Positions 33,211-42,912 of a DNA stretch of 64,000 nucleotides are shown here, in pieces. The stretch is from Candidatus Gastranaerophilales bacterium (GTDB taxonomy: Bacteria > Cyanobacteriota > Vampirovibrionia > Gastranaerophilales > Gastranaerophilaceae), in NCBI GenBank assembly GCA_944323705.1, contig CALUTM010000001.1, positions 1 through 64,000 of the forward strand. Direction: 5' to 3'. The notes below the pieces were generated by a model that did no database searches, was not told the origin of the DNA, and worked only from the letters and a program-made list of their open reading frames with translations. The first letter of the stretch is position 1, and each line of letters opens with the position of its first letter. A program made the translations under genes and the position numbers.

Positions 33211-34504
33211 TTTCATAAATTCAAAAGACGGTGTACTAACCTTTCGCACGGGAGGAACAACGCTCAACGAAAAATTTGTTGAAAAGTCCGTACAAAATAT
33301 GAAAGAGGAGTGCAGGGATATTTATGAAGCCTTAAATCTGGGCAACGACGATTTGGTATTTATTTCTACTACAACTCCCAAACACATTTTCGGATACACA
33401 TACCATTATATTTTTCCTTTATTGTACGGATATAGAATTATCGAAGAAAGAATAAATTATCCCGAAGATATCAAATTTGAAAATGCGGTTTTAATTACAA
33501 CGCCGTCATTTTTGGAAAGCATGCGAAAATACAATGAAACTCCGCCTGTTAAGCCAAAAGTTATCATCGCTGCGGGTGCAGAATTGCAGGAAAAAACTTT
33601 CAAATACGCTCAGACTATTTCGGAAAGGGTCATTGAAATATACGGCAGTACTGAAACAGGAACTATTGCCTATAGAGAAAATCCCGAAGATAAAATGAAA
33701 TTACTGAACGGAATAAAAATCTTGGAGGCAGGCGAAAACTATACCAAAATAGATACAAAATATTCCGTCAAAAGCCCTATTATTATAGAGGACAGAATTA
33801 AACTCTCAGGAAGAGAAATTGAATTTGGAAGCAGGTGCGGACAAGTTTTAAAAATTCAGGAAAAAAGGATTGTATCATCCGATATGGAGAGGGAGATTAT
33901 AAACAGCGGATTTGTAAGGGCATGCCGTTGTTTTGAATACAAAGGAAAACTTGCGGTTATCGTGGAGGTTAACAAAAACGGTATAAATTACCTAATCTCC
34001 AATGACAAACTTTCGTTCACCAAACTTCTGAAAGAAAAATTGAGAAGAAAGTTTGAGATAGTCCCGCAAAAATGGAAGTTTACGGACGAAATTCCGACCA
34101 AAGAGAACGGAAAAACGGACAGAGGTGCAATAGAAGATTTGTTCAAACTCAACCTCTCTCTTCCGTTGGTAATAGAAAGAGAGTGCAAGAGAGATTGTGC
34201 AAGTTTCAAGCTCTGTTTTTTGAATAACAGCAACTTTTTTAAAGGACATTTCGACGGTTTTCCAATCCTTCCCGGAGTTGTACAACTATTTTGGGCGGCA
34301 TATTTTACCAAAGTTGCATTCAAACTCGACTGTAATGCGGGACAAATAAGAAAAATCAAATTTTCAAATATTATACGTCCCGCAGTCATTGTGGACTTAA
34401 ATATCGAAAAACTGCCGAACGGAATAAATTATACTTACTCGGATGAGCATAAGACGTACTCATCAGGGTTGCTGCCGCTAAAAAACATTTATGAGGAAGA
34501 GTAA
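33191..34504 (+). CDS. Fused AMP-forming acyl ligase and hotdog dehydratase (ApeH-ApeI-like)
   Basis: This 437-residue protein is a fusion. Residues 1-325 are an ANL adenylation enzyme that begins almost at the P-loop (FRTGGTT, 18-24) and so lacks the usual ~130 N-terminal residues. It keeps YGSTETGTIAYR (about 154) and the C-terminal Lys in TKENGKTDRG (about 305). Residues 330-437 form a FabZ-like dehydratase with GHFDGFPILPGVVQL (about 354), which keeps the catalytic His. It probably loads a starter acid onto an ACP and dehydrates 3-hydroxyacyl intermediates with the ApeP-like partner. RBS AGAGGA precedes the ATG. Confidence 0.82.
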   Translation: MIEKISDFINSKDGVLTFRTGGTTLNEKFVEKSVQNMKEECRDIYEALNLGNDDLVFISTTTPKHIFGYTYHYIFPLLYGYRIIEERINYPEDIKFENAVLITTPSFLESMRKYNETPPVKPKVIIAAGAELQEKTFKYAQTISERVIEIYGSTETGTIAYRENPEDKMKLLNGIKILEAGENYTKIDTKYSVKSPIIIEDRIKLSGREIEFGSRCGQVLKIQEKRIVSSDMEREIINSGFVRACRCFEYKGKLAVIVEVNKNGINYLISNDKLSFTKLLKEKLRRKFEIVPQKWKFTDEIPTKENGKTDRGAIEDLFKLNLSLPLVIERECKRDCASFKLCFLNNSNFFKGHFDGFPILPGVVQLFWAAYFTKVAFKLDCNAGQIRKIKFSNIIRPAVIVDLNIEKLPNGINYTYSDEHKTYSSGLLPLKNIYEEE

Positions 34505-34914
34505 TGAAACACGTTTCTTCAAAAACAAATATAAAAGTAGAATTTTATGATCTTGACCCGATGAATATTGTTTGGCACGGAAACTATGTCAAATATCTTG
34601 AAGCTGCCCGATGTGATTTTTTCGAGAAATTAAACTATGATTACATGCAAATGTACAATGACGGTATCATGTATCCTATCGTAAAAATGGATTTGAAATA
34701 TATTAAATCCGCACGGCTCGGAGACATCCTTACCGTCGAATGTATACTAAAAGAACTGGAACCTGCAATAATCTTAAAGTATAATATTTATTCGGACGGA
34801 GAAAAGATACTGAGTGCAAATTCCATGCAAATCGGTGTTTCGGTTAAAACGGGAGAGAGCATTTATGAAGCTCCGCAAAAATTAAAAGAAGGGATTGAAA
34901 AATTTGTTCAATAA
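34504..34914 (+). CDS. 4HBT-type acyl thioesterase (ApeK-like)
   Basis: The 136-residue hotdog thioesterase has VEFYDLDPMNIVWHGNYVKYLEAARCDFF at residues 11-39. The catalytic Asp is in the DLDPMNIVWHGNY motif. Its start overlaps the preceding stop by one base (TAATG). It fits ApeK, which releases or edits ACP-bound products. Confidence 0.88.
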   Translation: MKHVSSKTNIKVEFYDLDPMNIVWHGNYVKYLEAARCDFFEKLNYDYMQMYNDGIMYPIVKMDLKYIKSARLGDILTVECILKELEPAIILKYNIYSDGEKILSANSMQIGVSVKTGESIYEAPQKLKEGIEKFVQ

Positions 34915-35407
34915 AATTCTAATAACAATAGCCTGTTTTGTATTAACCTTTCCTGCTTACGGGAATGTTTTTGAACACCCGCAAAGCCTTGAAACCATTG
35001 CCGGACAAATTCCCGTACTAAACAGCACGGAGTGCAAATTCAGACAGGAAAAAACAATTCCGGCTTCTAATGTAGTTCTTAAATCCTCAGGCGATTTTAA
35101 GTACGAAAAAGATAAAGGAGTTACTTTTTATACCACATACCCGATAAAAAGCACTGTTTCATATACATCAAAAGAATATAAACAAATTAATAACATCATA
35201 AATGCTATTTCTAACAAGGCATACGCCAAACTGGAAAAAGATTTTCAATTTTATTACATAAATCAAACTCTCGGATTGATTCCGAAAAAAGAGTCTCCGG
35301 CGTTTAATTATCTTAAATCAATAGAAATTGAATTTAATCAAACTGCGATTACGAAAATGATAATACTTGCAGCTGATTCAACAAAAACGGTTATATGGTT
35401 TCAATGA
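34895..35407 (+). CDS. LolA-like periplasmic protein (ApeL-like)
   Basis: The 170-residue protein has a signal peptide (FNKILITIACFVLTFPAYG) and a LolA-like beta domain with TECKFRQEKTIPASNVVLKSSGDFKYEKDKG near 48-78. LolA-like proteins of aryl polyene clusters are thought to carry the lipid product across the periplasm. No ATG is available. TTG 34895 overlaps the thioesterase gene, and TTG 34904 has better spacing from AGAAGGG, so the true start may be three codons later. Confidence 0.8.
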   Translation: MKNLFNKILITIACFVLTFPAYGNVFEHPQSLETIAGQIPVLNSTECKFRQEKTIPASNVVLKSSGDFKYEKDKGVTFYTTYPIKSTVSYTSKEYKQINNIINAISNKAYAKLEKDFQFYYINQTLGLIPKKESPAFNYLKSIEIEFNQTAITKMIILAADSTKTVIWFQ

Positions 35408-37377
35408 TAAAAAGAATAATTTTTATAACGATATCAATACTATTTTTTCTCTCGGCAATAATTTTTACAAAGCCCGTAGAGACAGAGCTTATGAAGGCTT
35501 TTATAAGCCCGCATTCCAAATTTGAAGAAAATCTGCTTAAGCTTGCGGACATTTCGTCAAAAAAAATAAATATTATAGTGGAAGCTCAAACCCTCGATGA
35601 GCTCGAAAATCTTAAATCGGAGTTTGCGGATGATAATAAGAATTTCGGAGAGATAATTGATATTTATAAAAAATATCCGGCTAATTTTCTGTCAGAAAAT
35701 AAAAAATCGCTTATAAAAAACAAAAATTACAACCAACTTGAACAAGAGGGGTTGGAAGGAATATACAATCCGATAGGAATTTATGCGGCACCGATTAATA
35801 AAGACCCCTATTTGCTTGCAACAGACTTTGTAAGACAAAAATTGAAATACGTACAGGAAAGTGACAGAGAATATGAGGGAAAATTCTATTCCGTAATACA
35901 TAGGGAGGTCAAAAGCGATAAAGAAATAAAAGACCTTATTGAAAAAACCAAAGGCAAAAGCGTGTATTTAACAGGAAGCCCGATACACTCCTATATGACA
36001 AGTACAAAGTCAAATTTTGAGATTAATGTTATTTGTCTGATATCGACTCTTGCATTAATTTTGTTGTGCAAATTCTATTTCAAATCCGTAAAAATCCTGA
36101 TTCCGATATCTCTAAGTATTATCTTCGGCTTTTTAACGGGTTTTTCCGTTTGCTCACTGATATTTAAAAAAATCCATATACTAACGTTCGTATTCTCAAC
36201 CTCTTTGATAGGTATAAGCCTTGATTATTCTCTCCATTATTTCTTGACGGGGAAAGAAAAAAACTTCCGCAAAAGTCTTACATCTTCAATGATTACGACC
36301 GTTCTTGCTTTTATGGTGCTTCTGTTTTCAAATATAGAAGTCCTGAAACAAATCGCAATTTTTACTTCTTTCGGCTTATTCGGAGTCTGGCTTTTTGTAC
36401 TTGTATTACTCCCGATGTTTAAGTTTGACGGGAACAGGGGAACATTTCCCAAAATTAAAATTCCCGCTCGGGTTATTTTTGTATTAGTTTTAATTGTCAT
36501 TGCTGCGGGAAGTTTGAAGATAAAATTCAATGATAATATCAAAAATCTTTATGTCCCCCCCAAGAATTTACTCCGGGCAGAGATGTTGTATAAAAAGGTT
36601 TTTGATATACCTTCGCCCGAATTTGTTATGGTCTCAGGTGCAAATACGGATGAAATAATCGCAAAAGAAGAAAAATTAAACCTAAAAAATTCAATCAGCC
36701 TCAGCAGTTTTGTCTCTTCGACCAATACCCAGAGAGAGAATATTAATCTTGTAAAACAACTGTACAAAGAGGATTGGAAAAATTATCAAAAGCTCCTTGG
36801 ATTTGAGTTGGAGCAGCCCGACTATGAAATATACAATCCCGATAACTTCCCGCTTAAGGATGTGTTTATGACGGATAAGAATACGGGATTCATAATAACA
36901 TTCGAAAAAACAAAGGATTCAATCAATGTGGCTGATGAGATTTCAAAAATTATGAAACGATTGAGAAAACACTGTTTTCTTCTACTGCCCTGCGTTTTTG
37001 GAGTATTGTTTGTATACTTAAGCTTGGTCTACGGGATAAAAAATGCATTGAAAATTTCCGCTTCACCGCTGATTTCCGTTCTTTTCACCATAAGTCTTAT
37101 TTCGCTTGCAGGCAACGAACTGGATTTATTCAATATAATAGCACTCTTTCTGGTTATAGGCTTTAGCCTTGACTACTCCATTTTTAGATTGTACGGAAGC
37201 GAAAAATCTAAAGACGCAGTGTTTATGTCGGCATTCTCAACCGCGTTTTCCTTCCTCTTGCTCTCTTTTACGAGTTTCAAACTCATAAGTTCGCTCGGTG
37301 TAACTCTATGTACGGGAATTACCGCAGCGTACGTGTTAAGTTTATTTATGATAAAATCAAAGCATGAAACGAACTGA
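35404..37377 (+). CDS. MMPL/RND-family exporter (ApeM-like)
   Basis: This protein of about 657 residues has the MMPL plan: one N-terminal helix, a large periplasmic loop (about 35-200), five helices (about 205-340), a second loop and a C-terminal five-helix block. GISLDYSLHYFL and GFSLDYSIFRLYGSE are the conserved Asp-Tyr motifs of the two halves. It lacks MmpL cytoplasmic extensions. ATG 35404 overlaps the LolA-like stop as ATGA and is preferred to ATG 35395. It probably moves the polyene-type product out of the inner membrane. Confidence 0.86.
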   Translation: MIKRIIFITISILFFLSAIIFTKPVETELMKAFISPHSKFEENLLKLADISSKKINIIVEAQTLDELENLKSEFADDNKNFGEIIDIYKKYPANFLSENKKSLIKNKNYNQLEQEGLEGIYNPIGIYAAPINKDPYLLATDFVRQKLKYVQESDREYEGKFYSVIHREVKSDKEIKDLIEKTKGKSVYLTGSPIHSYMTSTKSNFEINVICLISTLALILLCKFYFKSVKILIPISLSIIFGFLTGFSVCSLIFKKIHILTFVFSTSLIGISLDYSLHYFLTGKEKNFRKSLTSSMITTVLAFMVLLFSNIEVLKQIAIFTSFGLFGVWLFVLVLLPMFKFDGNRGTFPKIKIPARVIFVLVLIVIAAGSLKIKFNDNIKNLYVPPKNLLRAEMLYKKVFDIPSPEFVMVSGANTDEIIAKEEKLNLKNSISLSSFVSSTNTQRENINLVKQLYKEDWKNYQKLLGFELEQPDYEIYNPDNFPLKDVFMTDKNTGFIITFEKTKDSINVADEISKIMKRLRKHCFLLLPCVFGVLFVYLSLVYGIKNALKISASPLISVLFTISLISLAGNELDLFNIIALFLVIGFSLDYSIFRLYGSEKSKDAVFMSAFSTAFSFLLLSFTSFKLISSLGVTLCTGITAAYVLSLFMIKSKHETN

Positions 37378-38410
37378 ACACAGACAAAAAATTATAGAAG
37401 CTCTTACCGAGGCACAAAAAATAGCGTTTTCACCGCTGAGTTTTCAGGCAATAAATTCAATGCTTGAGACAGGAATTTTAAAGGAAATTGATAAGGCACC
37501 TCTGACGCATAAGGAATTGAGGCAAAGACTTAATCTTTCAAATTATACATTGACTACACTGCTTGAAGTCGGAGAGGTTACGGGATTATTGGAAAAGAAA
37601 GAAAACCTCTTTTCAATCACGCCGCTCGGTCAAACTTTTTTGTACGACGAGATGACAAGAGTAAACTTTAATTTTGTTAAAGATGTATGTTATCGGGGAG
37701 CCGAAAAGCTCACACAATCATTTATCAAAGGTGAGCCGCTCGGAACAAAAGAAATATTCCCCGATGCTAAAACCATATATCCTTATATTTCAAAACTCCC
37801 GAATAAAATGCGGCAAAGTTGGTACGAATTTGACCATTATTATTCGGATAACTGTTTTGACATAATCTACAAGATGATTTCTCCGGTTGATAAAATTTAC
37901 GACATAGGTGCAAATACGGGAAAATTCGAAAAAGTTTGCCTGAAATATAACCCGAATCAAGATATTACCATGATTGATTTGGAAGAGAATATTAACTTTA
38001 TACGCGGTGATAAAGAACTTGAAAAATGCAAATTTCATTCCGCGGACATGCTGAGTGAAACATCGACTCTGCCAAATATGTCGGGTGCAATAGTAATGAG
38101 CCAATTCTTAGACTGTTTCTCAATGGAGCAAATTGTTTTTATTCTGAAAAAAATTGCCAAATCAAGCAGCAAAGATATAAAAATATACATTCTTGAACCT
38201 TTTATTGATAAACAAAGATTCTCGGGAGCCAAATATTCACTTGTACATACATCACTTTATTTTACCTGTATGGCTAACGGCTGCAGCAAAATGTATTCGT
38301 ACACCGATATGGAAGAAGCCGTAAAAGAAGCGGGGCTTAAAATTAATTGTGTATATGACTCACTCGGAGCATACGATTATACACTTTTGGAGTGTGTAAA
38401 AGATGAGTAA
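37364..38410 (+). CDS. SAM-dependent methyltransferase with winged-helix N-terminus
   Basis: The 348-residue protein has an N-terminal winged-helix/dimerisation domain (about 15-90, LKEIDKAPLTHKELRQRLNL) as in small-molecule O-methyltransferases. The SAM-binding Rossmann domain has IYDIGANTGKFEKVCLKY near 178-195 and the acidic TMIDLEENI near 203. It overlaps the MMPL gene by 14 bases. Aryl polyene loci contain methyltransferases that modify the aryl head group; the substrate here is unknown. Confidence 0.85.
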   Translation: MKRTEHRQKIIEALTEAQKIAFSPLSFQAINSMLETGILKEIDKAPLTHKELRQRLNLSNYTLTTLLEVGEVTGLLEKKENLFSITPLGQTFLYDEMTRVNFNFVKDVCYRGAEKLTQSFIKGEPLGTKEIFPDAKTIYPYISKLPNKMRQSWYEFDHYYSDNCFDIIYKMISPVDKIYDIGANTGKFEKVCLKYNPNQDITMIDLEENINFIRGDKELEKCKFHSADMLSETSTLPNMSGAIVMSQFLDCFSMEQIVFILKKIAKSSSKDIKIYILEPFIDKQRFSGAKYSLVHTSLYFTCMANGCSKMYSYTDMEEAVKEAGLKINCVYDSLGAYDYTLLECVKDE

Positions 38411-39263
38411 AAAATGGTTTCAATTATCGGAACAAGGAGCAGGAGAGAAAAGACTGCTCTTAAGTTATTGGTGTTACAAACTTTTTGGAAGTACCGTGCT
38501 TAGAATTATTGCTTTTTTTGTTGCACTTTCCGTATTCATTACCGCCAAAGAAAGACGGAATGCCTCAATGAAATTCTACCGTCTGATTAAAAAGCCCCCC
38601 TTTCAAAGCTCTTTAAGACAATTTATCAATTACGGAAATGCACTTGTAGACAAATTTATTTCATACGCCGGTGATTTGGACCCGGAAAAATTTATACTTG
38701 ATAACCGCGAAATATACAACGGAACATTTTTTATAACAACACACATTGGCAATATTGAAATTATGAGAAGTCTTATTGATAAATTGAAAGGCAGGCGGGT
38801 AAATATATTTCTGCAAGCCAATGCGTGTAAAGTATTTAATGATTTCTTAAAGCATTTTGAAACAAAAGTTAATGCCGACGTTTTTCCTGTAGAAGAAATA
38901 AACCTTGAAACATCTGTACTCATATCAGAAAGACTTAAGGGCGGGGAATTGGTTTTTATGGCAGGAGACAGAGTATCCGCTCAAAACTCCAATAAAGTTT
39001 ATGAAGCGGATTTTCTCGGAGAAAAAATTAAACTTCCGCTCGGGACACTAAAATTTGCTCTTATGCTTGACTGTCCCATATATTTTATAGTCTGTGCAAA
39101 AGAGGGGAAAAATTATGCCGTACATACGCAAGAATTCCTACCTAAAAGCAAAAAACGAAATGAAAACCTTGAGAGGTTAAAAAACGAATACTCCCGTTTT
39201 CTTGAAAAATACACACTCAAATATCCGTACCAGTTTTATCACTTTTATGACATTACCGAATAA
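38403..39263 (+). CDS. LpxL/HtrB-family acyltransferase-like
   Basis: The 286-residue protein has one membrane helix (about 33-48), the acyltransferase motif THIGNIEIM (HX4E, about 117), FLQANACKVFNDFLK near 140, GGELVFMAGDRVS near 183, and LPLGTLKFALMLDCPIYF near 215. This is the LpxL-like lysophospholipid acyltransferase family associated with aryl polyene clusters. It is the last gene of the right arm, overlapping the methyltransferase by eight bases. Confidence 0.82.
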   Translation: MSKKWFQLSEQGAGEKRLLLSYWCYKLFGSTVLRIIAFFVALSVFITAKERRNASMKFYRLIKKPPFQSSLRQFINYGNALVDKFISYAGDLDPEKFILDNREIYNGTFFITTHIGNIEIMRSLIDKLKGRRVNIFLQANACKVFNDFLKHFETKVNADVFPVEEINLETSVLISERLKGGELVFMAGDRVSAQNSNKVYEADFLGEKIKLPLGTLKFALMLDCPIYFIVCAKEGKNYAVHTQEFLPKSKKRNENLERLKNEYSRFLEKYTLKYPYQFYHFYDITE

Positions 39264-39276
39264 TCATTTTAATACA

Positions 39277-39308
39277 AAGTGCGGATTGGCTTAAGCCAAT
39301 CCGCACTT
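39277..39308. terminator. 32-bp perfect palindrome between convergent operons
   Basis: The sequence is self-complementary from AAGTGCGGATTGGC to its mirror. It lies between the end of the polyene-type right arm (+) and the Hsp20 stop (-). Neither side has a strong T-run (minus-strand tail TTTGTATT), so it may terminate weakly or stabilise 3' ends. Confidence 0.6.
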
Positions 39309-39324
39309 CAACAATTCATTGTAA

Positions 39325-39780
39325 TTAATTAACTTTTAATTTCTTAATATCACCCTTTTCAGCATCAAGTTTCGGAGCAGTGATTTCAAGAATACCATGT
39401 TCCAACTTTGCGTTAGTTTTTTCAACATCAATTTCTTGCGGGAAATAAACCGTTCTTGAAAATTCACCATAGCGGAACTCTGATTTTCTATAACCTTTCG
39501 TATCTTCTTTGTGTTCCTCTTCTTTTTTAGCATTAATAGTAATGTGATTTTTATCAATATCAATATCTAAGTCATCTTTCTTAACTCCCGGAAGCTCTGC
39601 CCTTACACTGTATTCCGTATCTTTTTCATGCAACTCGACGGGCATGGCATACTTATCAACATCCTCGTTATAAATATATTCGGGGAAAAAGCTGTCAAAA
39701 TTTCTGTTTAAAATAGAACTGATTTCATCATTTACGGATTTAATAAATCCATCAGGTGATTTTTTAATTAAGAATTTCAT
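39325..39780 (-). CDS. Small heat-shock protein, Hsp20/alpha-crystallin family
   Basis: The 151-residue holdase has a central alpha-crystallin domain (about 48-140): YSVRAELPGVKKDDLDIDIDKNHI, then a beta-rich stretch with YGEFSRTVYFPQEID, and the C-terminal GILEITAPK before the final beta strand. AAAGGAG six bases before the ATG gives strong translation. It sits about 500 bases from dnaK on the opposite strand. No CIRCE element is visible in its upstream region. Confidence 0.93.
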   Translation of the reverse strand: MKFLIKKSPDGFIKSVNDEISSILNRNFDSFFPEYIYNEDVDKYAMPVELHEKDTEYSVRAELPGVKKDDLDIDIDKNHITINAKKEEEHKEDTKGYRKSEFRYGEFSRTVYFPQEIDVEKTNAKLEHGILEITAPKLDAEKGDIKKLKVN

Positions 39781-39929
39781 GATGTTCTCCTTTCATATTT
39801 AATACCATTTACTTTCAACACCTATATTATTACTCCATATTTACACATACTCCGATTTCTTAACCAAAAATTAACAAAGTGTCAAAAAAGATTTGCTGAT
39901 AGGATAAACTTGGTTTTTGTTGCGGAGAA

Positions 39930-40135
39930 AAAAGAGGGGGTAAATGGGGTAAATAAAGTTTGTAAGCTCAACGCCCGATTGGTCCGCATGCTAAAAGAGG
40001 GGGTAAATGGGGTAAATGGGGTAAATAAGGTTTGTAAGCTCAACGCCCGATTGGTCCGCATGTTAAAAGGGGGGTAAATGAAGGGGGTAAATGAAACTTG
40101 TAAGTTTCACACCTGACTTATCCATATATTGAAAA
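39930..40135 (-). repeat. 54-bp dispersed repeat, locus D (three units, inverted)
   Basis: Three units lie in reverse orientation relative to the other loci. Each contains GGGGGTAAAT, TTTGTAAGCTCAACGCCCGATTGGTCCGCATG. Two to three extra copies of the 9-mer GGGGTAAAT expand the first two units, and the third unit is degenerate. The locus fills most of the 506-base gap between hsp20 and dnaK (39781-40286), which otherwise holds only the heptamer inverted repeat and promoters. Confidence 0.8.
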
Positions 40136-40196
40136 AGCAATTATTAAAAAAATGTTTATTTTTTAAGTTTTTCTTCAAAACAGTGTTTTAATAATA

Positions 40197-40265
40197 TTAG
40201 TGAATAGTGACTAGTGATTAGTGATTTAAAAATAAACCTTCTATTCACTATTCACTACTCACTAA
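40197..40265. repeat. Heptamer inverted repeat upstream of dnaK
   Basis: The left arm (40197-40224) is four tandem copies of TAGTGAN. The right arm (40244-40265) is the inverse of about three copies. The arms pair over 20 bases with few mismatches around a loop of about 19 bases. It ends 21 bases before ATG 40287, just ahead of the AAGGAG ribosome-binding site. Confidence 0.7.
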
Positions 40266-40283
40266 TTAAAAAAAAGGAGATAA

Positions 40284-42128
<1,845 letters not shown>

Positions 42129-42145
42129 TCAATTTGAGTAATATC

Positions 42146-42179
42146 AAAAAGCAGCCGGGTAAAAGTCCGGCTGCTTTTT
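42146..42179. terminator. Bidirectional terminator after dnaK
   Basis: The stem AAAAAGCAGCCGG/CCGGCTGCTTTTT with an eight-base loop has T-runs on both strands. It serves dnaK and the converging gene at 42209. Confidence 0.9.
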
Positions 42180-42208
42180 ATTATACAAAAACGCGTTTAT
42201 ACAACAAT

Positions 42209-42712
42209 TTAGTTTTTAAACGGAATTGTAATTATGTACTTGTCACCTTTACGTTCTTTGGTCATTTTATCAATGTTTAGTGCTTCGTCAAGATAGAATG
42301 ATTGTGAGAAGTTCATAATTCTTTCTCCGCCTCGTTCGTTTTTTTCCATCTCTCCCGATACGGTTACTATGTTATTGTCAAGCTTAACATTTACATTTTT
42401 TTCGTTATTGTCCAGAGGTTTGAGATTTACAATAACCTTGTATTCGTCGGATTCTTTTACAAGATTTACGAGCATTGGTGCCATTCTGGGCTCAAACGGG
42501 TTCTCCATCATCTTATCTTCAAATTTGTGAAGCCGTTTCTCCTGGTGACGCATCATTTTTTCCATTTTCCTGATTTGATAATCGGGATTCATCATACGAT
42601 TGAAAGTCGTATCTACAACAAAATAAAATGCCAGGTAAGCACCGATAAATGTAGCGAGTACTATTCCCAAAAATTTCAAAATCGGATGATGGCTCTTTTC
42701 TTCTTCTAACAT
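42209..42712 (-). CDS. Membrane-anchored Hsp20-like protein
   Basis: The 167-residue protein has a single membrane helix near the N-terminus (FLGIVLATFIGAYLAFYFVV, about 14-33), a Met/Lys/Arg-rich helical linker (40-75), and an alpha-crystallin-like beta domain (about 80-167) with EYKVIVNLKPLDNNEKNVNVKL, NIVTVSGEM and FSQSFYLDEALNIDKM. This matches Hsp20 folds more than other beta sandwiches. The domain would face the cytoplasm or periplasm depending on orientation. It lies convergent to dnaK. Confidence 0.75.
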   Translation of the reverse strand: MLEEEKSHHPILKFLGIVLATFIGAYLAFYFVVDTTFNRMMNPDYQIRKMEKMMRHQEKRLHKFEDKMMENPFEPRMAPMLVNLVKESDEYKVIVNLKPLDNNEKNVNVKLDNNIVTVSGEMEKNERGGERIMNFSQSFYLDEALNIDKMTKERKGDKYIITIPFKN

Positions 42713-42792
42713 ATAAAAACTCCTTTCTGTTCACAATAGAACTCATTAAGTTTTATTTACCTTATTATAATTCTTAAAACAATTATGCAACA

Positions 42793-42857
42793 GGGGAATT
42801 CTTATTAAAGTTGTATTCCCCCGTCGGCTAATTATAAAATTTGGTGTCGGGGGGATT
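42793..42857 (+). promoter_or_regulatory. Three-segment alternative hairpins upstream of the M16 gene
   Basis: GGGGAATT (42793-42800) and CGGGGGGATT (42848-42857) can each pair with ATTCCCCCG (42815-42823), so two hairpins are mutually exclusive. A -10-like TATTAT near 42890 lies downstream. If that is the only promoter, the element would be DNA-level or belong to a longer transcript. It also lies in the divergent gap upstream of the membrane Hsp20 gene. Confidence 0.4.
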
Positions 42858-42912
42858 CTCTATTCTAAAATACCTGAATTTGTAGTATTATATTTAAAGG
42901 AATGAGGTGTTT

